Shown here: positions 7,808 to 16,433 of the stretch, piece by piece
Layout: the number at the start of each line of letters is the position of its first letter
Numbering within the stretch: the stretch's first letter is position 1
Source of the DNA: CAYVQE01 sp964633205
GTDB taxonomy: Bacteria; Myxococcota; B64-G9
Assembly: GCA_964633205.1 (NCBI GenBank)
Contig: CAZWFN010000028.1
Span: 1 to 51,947 of the forward strand
Direction: 5' to 3'
DNA length: 51,947 nucleotides
Translations under genes and position numbers: made by a program
The notes under the pieces: model-generated
The model's input: only the letters and a program-made list of their open reading frames with translations
Databases searched by the model: none
What the model was told of the DNA's origin: nothing

Positions 7808-10631
7808 TCAGCGAAGCCGGTTGAGGTTGCGCCGCACGGCCGGGACGCGATCGTCGTTCGGAACCAGCTCGATGAAACGCCGCAGGGCCTGGCGGGCCTG
7901 GCCGCGCTGGTGGGCCTTGATGTACATGCCGCCGAGATGGAACCAGGCCTCGGCGTGATCGGGCTGCAGCTCGACCGCCTTCTCCATCTGGCGCCGCGCG
8001 GCCCGGGGCTTGCGGCGGGCGAACAGGGAGCGGGCGTACAGGTAACGCAGCTCGGCGTCGGCCGGCTCCTTGCGCACCCACGGCCGCAGCAAACGCGCGG
8101 CCCGGCGGAAACGGCGCTTGTCGACCAGCACCTGGCCGCGTTTCTGGATCCGCTCCAGGGCCCGCTGCGCGGCCGGGCTGCGCTGGGGCTGCGCGGCCGC
8201 CGCGCCGCCGGCCTGTTCGCCGCCGGCCGCTTCAGCGCCGGCTTCGTCAGCGCCGGCTTCTTCAGCGCCGGCTTCTTCAGCGCCGGCTTCGTCAGCGCCG
8301 GCTTCGTCAGCGCCGGCTTCTTCAGCGCCGGNNNNNNNNNNNNNNNNNNNNNNNNNNNNNNNNNNNNNNNNNNNNNNNNNNNNNNNNNNNNNNNNNNNNN
8401 NNNNNNNNNNNNNNNNNNNNNNNNNNNNNNNCGCCGGCTTCTTCAGCGCCGGCTTCGTCAGCGCCGGCTTCGTCAGCGCCGGCTTCGTCAGCGCCGGCTT
8501 CTTCAGCGCCGGCTTCGTCAGCGCCGGCTTCTTCAGCGCTGGCTTCGTCAGCGCCGGCTTCTTCAGCGCCGACTTCTTCAGCGTCGGCTTCGTCACCGCC
8601 GGCCGCCTCGCCCGAGCCGCCCGGCGCGACGTCGAGCGGCGCCTCCGGCCCGTCCGCGGCCTCGGTGCCGAACCAGCGCGGGAAGAAGTACAAGGCCCCG
8701 CCGATCAGCAGACCGGCCAGCCCCAGCCCGCCCAGCAACTGCCACAACCAACGCAACGAGCGGCCCGGCGGCGCCGGCTTCGGCTTGGGCAGCGGGGGCT
8801 TGCGGGCGCCGACCTCAGCGGTGCGCTCCGGGCCCGCCTCGGCGGACGGCTCGCCGGCGTCGTCCATCCAGGCGGCCCCCAGCGACTCGGCGGCGGCGTC
8901 AGCGGCCGCGGCCGGCGGCTGCGCCTCGCTGTCTTCGCCCCTTGCCGCGGCCTGCCCGGCTTCACCGCCAACACCGCCAACACCGCCAACACCGGCCTCA
9001 CCGGCTTCACTGTCTTCACCTGCTGCAGCGGCTGCAGCGGCTGCACTATCGTCACCTGCTTCAACGGCTGCACCGGCTTCACCGGTCGCACCGGCCGCCC
9101 CTGCCGCGGCCGCGGTGTCCGCCTCCCCGCCGGTCGCCCCGCCGGCCGCCGCCGGACCGGGCTCGGCCACAGCGCCGCCGGCATCCTCGATCGGCGTCGG
9201 CATGCCGCCGTCCGCATCCCGCTCGGCCTGGCGGGCAAAGGCGGCCGCGACCGCATCGGACTGCTGGTCCGCCCCGGCCGCGGGCGCTGCGTCCAGCTCG
9301 GACTCGTCGGGCGTGGGCAGCGCCTGCGCCTCGTCCGCTGCCGGCATGGGCGGCTCGCCGTGCTCGGTGGCTCCGCTGGCGAACGGACCCGGCTGCGACT
9401 CGGCCGGCGCCGGTTCGCCGGCCGCGGCGGCCGGAAAGGCCTCCCCGGCGGCTTGCTGGCTGCCGGCCACCACCTCGCCCGCCACCGCCGGCGGGCCGCC
9501 CGGCTGGGTCAACTCGCGGTCGCCGGCCGCGGCCGGCGGCCGGTGCGGTTGGGTGGTCTCGACGAAGGGATCGGCGCCAGCCTCCGGCTGCATCGGGGCC
9601 CGCACGGTCTGCTCGTCGAAGGGATCCGGCGGCCTGCCGACCGCGGTGGACTCGGCCTCGCGAAATCGGCGCAGCGCTTGCACCGCCTCGTCGCGCTCCT
9701 GCTCGGCCAGCGCCAGCCGGTTTGCGAGCTGCTCCTGGCGTCGCTCGGCCTCGGCGCGGATGCGCGCGATCTCCTCGTCCGCCTGGGAGTGGTTGCTGCT
9801 GGCGTTGTCCAGATCGTTCTTCAGCCGCTCGGCCTCGCGCTCGCGTTGCTCGATCATCTGGCCTGAGGCGAAGCGGGTGCGCGCCAGCTCCTCGTTCAGC
9901 CGTTCGACCTCCTGGCGCAGCGCATCGGCTTCTCCCTGCGCGGTGCTTTTCTGCTCGTCCGCCAGCCGCTGCTGCTCGAGCTGCCGGCGCATCGCGGCCA
10001 GCTCGTCGGCCAGCTCGCGCACCCGGCTCTGGCTGGCGTCCAGGTGCGACTGCTTCTCCTGGCGCCCGGCGCGCAGCTGCTCGATCTCCGCGCGCAGCCG
10101 CTCCAGCTCGGCCGCGCCGGCACCGGAGCCCTCAGCAGCGGCGCTGATCTCACGCTCCTTGGCCAGCAGATCGCGGCGCGCCTCGTCGAGCTGGCGCTTG
10201 AGCTCGGCGGTGTTGTCGGCCTTGTCCTGGGCGCGCTTGAGCGCCCGCTGGCGCTCCTCCAGGGTGCGCTCCAGGGCGCGCTTCTCCTTGCGCAACGCGT
10301 CCCGCTCGCTCTCGGCCTGTTCTGCCCGCTGGCGCATCAGGCCATCCTCCGGCGGCTTGATGGCCGGCGCCATGGCCCGCGCCCGTTCGAGCTGTTGCTG
10401 CAGCTCGGCCACCTTGCGCTCGGCCATCAGTGCGCGCTCGGTCAGCGCTTGCTGGTCCCCGCCGCCCGCCGGGCCACGGCTGGCCAGCTGGCGCTCGAGC
10501 TTGCGCACCGTGGCTGCCGAGGACTCGCGGGCCGCCTTCAGATCCCACTCGAACTCCTCCCGCTCCTCGGCCAGCTGCTGCTCCAGCTCGGCGATGCGGG
10601 TCTCGAGCTTGTCAACCTCGCTGTCGCCCAT
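7808..10631 (-). CDS. Coiled-coil, single-pass membrane protein with alanine/acid repeats and a C-terminal TPR domain (spans an assembly gap)
   Basis: Two minus-strand frames meet at the 100-N gap and encode one protein. From ATG 10631 (GGAA upstream), residues 1 to about 330 are a continuous charged coiled coil. A long acidic Ala/Gly/Pro-rich region follows (with a small GVGGVGG repeat), then a transmembrane helix around residues 625-650 (WLWQLLGGLGLAGLLIGGA). After it come GAEEA/GADEA pentapeptide repeats, the gap, more repeats, and a TPR-like region (KAVELQPDHAEAWFHLGG) to the stop. The two sides differ by one frame only because the run of Ns is an arbitrary 100; both sides carry the same repeat. 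N-terminus inside and TPR outside is likely. The function is unknown; coiled-coil plus TPR suggests a scaffold. Confidence 0.75.
8231..8600. repeat. 15-bp minisatellite coding for GAEEA/GADEA pentapeptides
   Basis: The unit GCGCCGGCTTCKTCA (K is G or T) repeats in tandem on both sides of the N gap. The single alternating base changes Glu to Asp in the third residue of the pentapeptide. Six to seven units lie left of the gap and about eleven right of it. It has no spacers, so it is not a CRISPR array. Copy number is unknown because the gap falls inside it. Confidence 0.95.
8332..8431. other. Assembly gap (100 N)
   Basis: Exactly 100 unknown bases lie in the middle of the 15-bp tandem repeat. 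The round number suggests a scaffold placeholder rather than a measured length, and it breaks the reading frame artificially. Confidence 0.99.
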
Positions 10632-10730
10632 CGATGTGTTCCAGACACCTGTCGGGCCGGATCCGAGAAACCCGGACCGCAATTCGGCGACCGGAAGCGG
10701 CGGCCACGAAAGCCCGCCGCCGGCCGCGCC

Positions 10731-11957
10731 TCAGTTGAATACCTTCTCTTCCTCGCCGTCGGCCAGCAGGGCGTCGCCCTCGACATCCCGCCCCGGAGGC
10801 CCACCGGCCAACAGCTCCTTGTAGTACTCGTGCTGGATCAGCAGATTCATCACCTCGTTGGAGCCGGTCCAGATCAGGCTCAAGCGCGCATCGCGCAGCA
10901 GCCGCTCGATCGGATAGACGTCGGTGTAGCCGATGCCGCCCATGATCTGCATGGCGTCGTTGACCGTATCCCAGGAGGCCTGGGTGCACACCCGCTTGGC
11001 CTCCGACACCAACCGCCGCGGATCCTCGCCGCTGTCGGCTTTCAACGCCGCCACCCACAGCAGGGAGCGGGCCGCGTCCAGCCGGGACACCGAGTCGGCC
11101 ACCCGGAAGCTGACCCCCTGGAACGAGCGGATCTTCTGGCCGAAGGCCATGCGCTGGTCGCTGTAGCGGGTGGCTACCTCGAGCGCCGCCCGGCCGAGCC
11201 CGATGGCGCCGGCCGCCGAGGTCATCCGCTCGGGCACCATCATGCGGTTGAATACCCGGAAGCCGCCGTTGAGCGGCCCGATCAGGTTGGCGGCCGGCAC
11301 GCGCACGTCGTCGAGGCGGATGCGGGCGGTGCCGCCGCCCCGGGTGCCCATCAGCCCGTAGAGGTGCTCGACCTGCAAGCGATCGGAGCGCTCCACGATG
11401 AAGGCCGAGATGGCCTCGCGGCCCTGGGCCTCCGGGTTGGTGCGGGCATAGACCAAAAACACGTCGGCGCCCTCGCCGCCGACGATGAAACGCTTCTGCC
11501 CGCGCAGCACGTAGTGGTCGCCGTCGCGCCGGGCGCTGCAGGTGGCGCCGAAGAAGTCCGAGCCGCCGCGCGGCTCGGTCAGTGCCTCGGCGCACAGCAG
11601 CTCGGCGCGGATGATCGGTCCGAGGTACTTGCGCTTCTGCTCCTCGGTGCCGAAGGCGTGCAGGGCCTCGCCCACGATCGACGGCATGACGAAGTTGCAC
11701 CCCAGCGCTGTACCGAGCACCCCCACCTCCTCGATGGCCGCCACCTCGGCCGTCCAGGGCAGGCCGCGGCCGCCGTACTGCTCGGGGAAGCGGAGCCCGA
11801 GCAGGCGGCGCTCGGCCGCCGCCCGGATGAAATCGGCGGCGAAGCGCACTTCCTCGCGGTCCATCTGCCGCAGCAGCTCGGCCGGTACATCCTCTTTGAC
11901 GAAGGCGCGGGTCTCGGCGATCAGCTGTTTTGTCGGCTCGTCCCACAATACGTGCAT
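10731..11957 (-). CDS. Acyl-CoA dehydrogenase (LCAD/IVD-like catalytic base)
   Basis: This 408-residue flavoenzyme oxidises an acyl-CoA to the 2-enoyl-CoA and passes electrons to ETF. All three ACAD regions are present: the helical N-terminus with GLRFPEQYGGRGL, the middle beta domain with CAEALTEPRGGSD (FAD-binding), and the C-terminal helices with QRMAFGQKI and MQIMGGIGYT. The usual MCAD catalytic glutamate position is Thr364 (IWTGSNEV). Glu243 in VPERMTSAAG sits where isovaleryl- and long-chain acyl-CoA dehydrogenases place their base, so it probably acts instead. GAGGAG precedes the ATG. It is monocistronic as far as seen. The substrate is unknown; branched or medium/long chains are possible. 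Confidence 0.92.
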   Translation of the reverse strand: MHVLWDEPTKQLIAETRAFVKEDVPAELLRQMDREEVRFAADFIRAAAERRLLGLRFPEQYGGRGLPWTAEVAAIEEVGVLGTALGCNFVMPSIVGEALHAFGTEEQKRKYLGPIIRAELLCAEALTEPRGGSDFFGATCSARRDGDHYVLRGQKRFIVGGEGADVFLVYARTNPEAQGREAISAFIVERSDRLQVEHLYGLMGTRGGGTARIRLDDVRVPAANLIGPLNGGFRVFNRMMVPERMTSAAGAIGLGRAALEVATRYSDQRMAFGQKIRSFQGVSFRVADSVSRLDAARSLLWVAALKADSGEDPRRLVSEAKRVCTQASWDTVNDAMQIMGGIGYTDVYPIERLLRDARLSLIWTGSNEVMNLLIQHEYYKELLAGGPPGRDVEGDALLADGEEEKVFN

Positions 11958-12022
11958 GCTCGGCTCCTCGTCGGGATGGTGTCAGCGCTGGCGAGAAAAG
12001 TCTCTTTCCGTCCGTTTCTGCG

Positions 12023-12051
12023 AGGTTATTCGAGCCGCCGCGGCCTGTCAA
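12023..12051 (-). promoter_or_regulatory. Candidate promoter of the acyl-CoA dehydrogenase gene
   Basis: On the minus strand TTGACA (12051-12046) is followed after exactly 17 nt by TAACCT (12028-12023). It lies 66 nt upstream of the ATG at 11957. The -35 is perfect and the -10 is 3 of 6. Confidence 0.5.
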
Positions 12052-12150
12052 CCACGCCTCGGGGGCCGAACCGGAATCAGGGCTTCACCGATTGACGGCC
12101 TGCGGCCGGCGGTGGTATCGGTGGAGCAGCGCGAAACGAGGAGCGGAACC

Positions 12151-13808
12151 ATGCGACGAAAATGGACGATTTTGGGCTGGAGCCTGCTGCTGGCCGGGCT
12201 GGCCGGCTGCTCCGATTGCGGCCGCAAGGACAAGACCCTGGCCGAGCTGATCCCGGCCGATGTGCCCGGCGCGGTGCTGTTTCCCGACCTGGCCCAGACG
12301 GTCGGCGACATCGGGGCGCTGAAGAAGAAGTTCGCCGTGGGGCCGATGGCCAGCTTCATCGACCAGGGCCACCGTGAGCTGTCGCGCATCCTGGGCTTCG
12401 ATCCGCTGGCCCTCCAGGACCTGCGCCAGCTGGGCCTGGAGCCGAGCCGCGGCCTGGCCCTGGCCCCGGTGGACGAGCATCCGGTGGTGCTGGCCGGGGT
12501 GTCCGATCGCCAGGCGCTGGAGCGCGAGCTGGCCGCGCGCATGAAGCAGCTGGCGGCGGCCGAGCAGGTCAGCAGCGCCAGCCACGACGGCCAGCGGGTC
12601 ACCACCATCGCGGCCAAGGTGGGCCAGCAGATCACGCCCCGGCTGCACTATGCCCTGGTCGGCGACTATGCCCTGCTCACCTGGGGCAAGTCGGATCCGA
12701 AGCTGCTGGCCCGGATGGCCGGACTGGAACGCGAGCAGAGCCTGGCCGGAGCCGCCTGGTACAAGGAGCTGACCGGCAAGCCCAGCGGCCAGCCCGACGT
12801 ACTGCTGGTGGCCAACGCCCCCGGCCCCGAGGTGCTCGGCGCCCGGGGAAAAATGATCGCCGAGCACGTCGAGCACGGCCTGATCTGGACCTTCGCCTTC
12901 GACCCGGGCGGCATCGACACCCAGGTCTACCTGGGCCTGGCGCCGGAGACGGCCACGCGGATGCAGGCGCTGACCGCCGGGGTGAACGACGCCCACCTCG
13001 AGCGCTACCTGCCGGCCGATACCCTGCTGGCGCTGAAGCTGCGCGCCAACGTGGACCGCTTGCTCGAAGAGGCCTTCGGCCTGCAGCCCGACATGCGCCA
13101 GCAGTTCGACCAGGCCATGCAGACCGCCCAGCGCTCGGTGGGCGCCGACGTCGAGCAGGGCACCGTGCGCAACCTGACCGGCAACTTGGTGCTGGGCCTG
13201 TCGCTGGGCAAGCCCGACCAGATCAACCACCTGCTGCGCCAGATGGCTGACACCCCGGCCGACGTGCCGCCGGCGACCGGCGGCTGGCAAGCGGCCTTCA
13301 ACCTGTTCGGCTGGACCCAGGTGCGCGACGCGGCGGCCTGGATCCAGATCATCCAGAACACCCTCGGCCTGGCCGCCGAGCAGTCGGGCGTCGAAGTGGA
13401 CGAGCGCACGGTCGGCAAGCTGCGGGTCTTCGCCCTGACCGGGCCCGATGCCGAAAGCACCTTCTACCTGCTGCACCACGACGACCTGGTCGGCGGTTGC
13501 CTGGGCCGCGGCTGCGCGGACAAGGCCGCCGCCCTGGTGGCCGGCGAGGCCGCCACCCTGCCCGGCAAGGCCTCACCCGCCAGCAAGCGCCTGTTCGAGG
13601 AAGACTCCTTCGCCGTCGGCTACCTGAGCTGGGCCCGGGTGGTCGAGGCGCTGAACGCGCTCGACGCCTCGGCGCTGGGCGAGGGCGGGATGCTGGCCAA
13701 GATGGTGTTGAACCTGGCGCTGACCGTGGTGCGCAACCTCGAGGAGCTGACCGCAGTTGTGCGCTTCGTCCCGGGCGGCGTCACCCTGTCGAGCCGCCTC
13801 GAGATCCA

Positions 13809-13812
<4 letters not shown>
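12151..13812 (+). CDS. Lipoprotein of unknown function linked to an ABC transporter
   Basis: The protein has 553 residues. A lipoprotein signal is clear: basic start, hydrophobic core and LAGC lipobox with Cys20. The mature part is long, without cysteine clusters after position 25 except a GGCLGRGCAD segment near residue 450. It has an AELIPADVPGAVLF start typical of DUF3352-like proteins of planctomycetes and myxobacteria. GAGGAG lies upstream of the ATG, and the stop overlaps the ABC ATPase start in GTGA. Gene order lipoprotein-ATPase-permease suggests the lipoprotein is a substrate-handling or anchoring partner of the FtsX-type transporter. It is not a MacA-type adaptor: no lipoyl or coiled-coil pattern is visible. 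Confidence 0.8.
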
Positions 13813-14497
<685 letters not shown>

Positions 14498-14501
<4 letters not shown>

Positions 14502-15853
14502 AAGCCGGTCACCTGTCGCGACTGGTCGGCCAGAACCTGCGCCGCAACCGCAAGAACCTGGCCTTCTCGGCGGTCGGCATCGTGGTCGGCATCTCCAGCT
14601 TCGTCTTCTTCATCGCCCTCGGCTCGGGCATCAAGCAGGTGGTGGCCACCGAGATCTTTCCGGTCGATGCCAACCGATTGCAGGTGGTGCCACGCACCGC
14701 CCAGTTCGGCAGCCTGACCGGCGGCCGGGTGCTGGACGATGATGCCCTGGCGCGCCTGCGGGCGATCGAGGGCGTGCAGGCGGTCTACCCGCGCCTGAAG
14801 CTGCAGTTTCTGGCCTCGGCCCGGATCGATGGACGCGATATCTCACCCGGTTCGCTGCAGCTGCTGGAGCGGCTGCCCGGGGTCAAACCCCACATGATCC
14901 GCGCCATCCGCAACGTGCGCATGTGGCTCGAGATCATGGGCAACGGCATCGATCCGCGCCTGGTGGCCGACGACGTGGTCACCGGGGAGTTCGCCGACCC
15001 GCCGCAGGGCGAGCCCATCCCGGTGCTGCTGTCGTCGCGGATGGTCGAGATCTACAACGCCTCCTTCGCCGAGGCGCGCTCGCTGCCACGCATCAGCGCC
15101 AAGATCCTGCCCTTCCTGCCGCCGCTGCCGCTGACGCTGAACCACTCCTTCCTGTCGCGCAAGGCCAGCGGCCCGGCGCTGGAGACGAAGATGAAGGTGG
15201 TCGGGCTGAGCCGCCACGCCATCATGGGCGGGGTGACCATGCCCTTGGCCACGGCGCGCAAGTACAACCGCCGCTTCGCAGGCGAGCAGGCGGCCAGCAC
15301 CTACGAGGCGGTCATCCTGCAGCTGGCCAGCGCGGATCGCTTGGGCCCGGTTCAGCAGGCGGTGGGCGAGATGGGCTTCGAGGTCGACATGAGCGAACGG
15401 CGCATGGCCGAGAGCGTGGGCCTGGCCATCACCCTGGTCACGCTGGGCTTCACCCTGATCAGCCTGATCATCGTGGGCATCGCCGCGGTCAACATCGCCC
15501 ACACCTTCTTCATGATCATCTATGAGCGCAAACGCGAGATGGGCTTGCTGCGGGCGCTGGGCGCCACCCGCTCCGACGTGCGCTGGATCATCCTGGGAGA
15601 GGCCACCGTGATCGGGGCGATCGGCGGCGCCCTGGGTGCCGGTCTGGGCGTGGCGGCCTGCCTGCTGGCCGATTGGGTCATGGCCCGGGTGCTGCCCGAC
15701 TTCCCGTTCAAACCGGACAGCTTCTTCGCCTACCCGTGGTGGTTGTTCGCCGGCGCGCTGGCCTTCGGCGTGTTCTTCTGCTGGTTGGGCGCCATCTTCC
15801 CGGCCCAGCGGGCCGCGCGCATGGACCCGGTGGCCGCCCTGACCGGCCACTGA
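14498..15853 (+). CDS. FtsX/MacB-family ABC transporter permease
   Basis: This 451-residue inner-membrane protein has the FtsX-type layout. A first transmembrane helix lies near residues 20-45 (AFSAVGIVVGISSFVFF), followed by a periplasmic MacB_PCD-like domain of about 250 residues. Three C-terminal helices start with GLAITLVTLGFTLISLIIVG, and the conserved cytoplasmic loop RKREMGLLRALGATRSDV follows the first of them. It ends in AARMDPVAAL, common in lipoprotein-release and MacB permeases. With the ATPase it should form a mechanotransmission transporter that moves or extracts a periplasmic or membrane-anchored substrate, possibly the lipoprotein encoded upstream. No outer-membrane TolC partner is in the window. 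Confidence 0.93.
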
Positions 15854-15887
15854 GGGCGCGCTGCCCTCATGAAGCCACCGCGGTCCC

Positions 15888-16250
15888 TTACAGGAAGCGG
15901 CCCTGGTCTGTCAGGGCCCCGTCTTCGCGGGCCTCGCGCAGCAGCTTGCGGGCCTGCTCCTCGGTGCCGGCGGTCACGGCCACCCGCAGCCGGGCGCGGC
16001 GGCCGAAGTCGGGCAGCACCGGAAAGACGCGCAGGTCGCGGATCAGGAAGTCGATACCGTTTTCCTCGAACAGCGAGGCGATCAGATCGGCCTCCATGCG
16101 CTCGGAGACCATGTAGACCTCGGAGTAGGCTTGCTCGCTGGGCACCGGCCGGCCCGGCAGCTGCTCGACCAGATCCGCCTTGCACTCCGGGCAGGTCTCG
16201 ACACCTTCGCGGTACTCGAAACGGCATTGGGGGCAAAATGGCATGGGCAT
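15888..16250 (-). CDS. Zinc-ribbon protein with C-terminal DUF2007-type signal-transducing domain
   Basis: The product is a 120-residue soluble protein. The N-terminus MPMPFCPQCRFEY followed by CPECKADL gives two CxxC knuckles of a zinc ribbon. Residues about 45-110 (YMVSERMEADLIASLFEENGI and the later LRVAVTAGTEEQARKLL) match the DUF2007 putative signal-transducing domain. Start ATG 16250 is directly preceded by AGAGGGAGGA, so the longer upstream frame is not used. It is transcribed divergently from the kinase gene, with 183 nt between the starts. The role is unknown. Confidence 0.85.
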   Translation of the reverse strand: MPMPFCPQCRFEYREGVETCPECKADLVEQLPGRPVPSEQAYSEVYMVSERMEADLIASLFEENGIDFLIRDLRVFPVLPDFGRRARLRVAVTAGTEEQARKLLREAREDGALTDQGRFL

Positions 16251-16349
16251 TCCTCCCTCTCCGCGCAGCCGGACGGGCCGCCGGGAGCCGTCAAGATAGC
16301 CGCCACCCAGCGGGCTGTCAAGCCGGCGGCGGCCGGTGCGACAATTCAT

Positions 16350-16376
16350 TTGACTTCGCCCGGCTGGAATGATAAC
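16350..16376 (+). promoter_or_regulatory. Weak promoter candidate for the PEGA kinase gene
   Basis: TTGACT at 16350-16355 and GATAAC at 16371-16376 are separated by 15 nt, shorter than ideal. The pair lies about 60 nt before the TTG start of the kinase in the divergent intergenic region (16251-16433), in which I see nothing else. Confidence 0.3.
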
Positions 16377-16433
16377 GTTCCGTGTTTACAGAGGAATCAT
16401 CTCGGAAAGCGAGCCGCGCGACAGGGTCTTTCC

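Noticed and set aside
8332..8431. A frameshift splitting the coiled-coil/TPR gene into two
   Set aside because: The frame change falls exactly at a 100-N placeholder and the same repeat continues on both sides, so the gap length is arbitrary.
8231..8600. The short direct repeats as a CRISPR array
   Set aside because: Repeat units of 15 bp are contiguous with no spacers, and they keep the reading frame of a coding sequence.
7208..10147. A long plus-strand frame across the GNAT and coiled-coil genes
   Set aside because: It crosses the N gap, consists of repetitive SAGF and Arg/Pro runs and lies opposite well-supported minus-strand genes.
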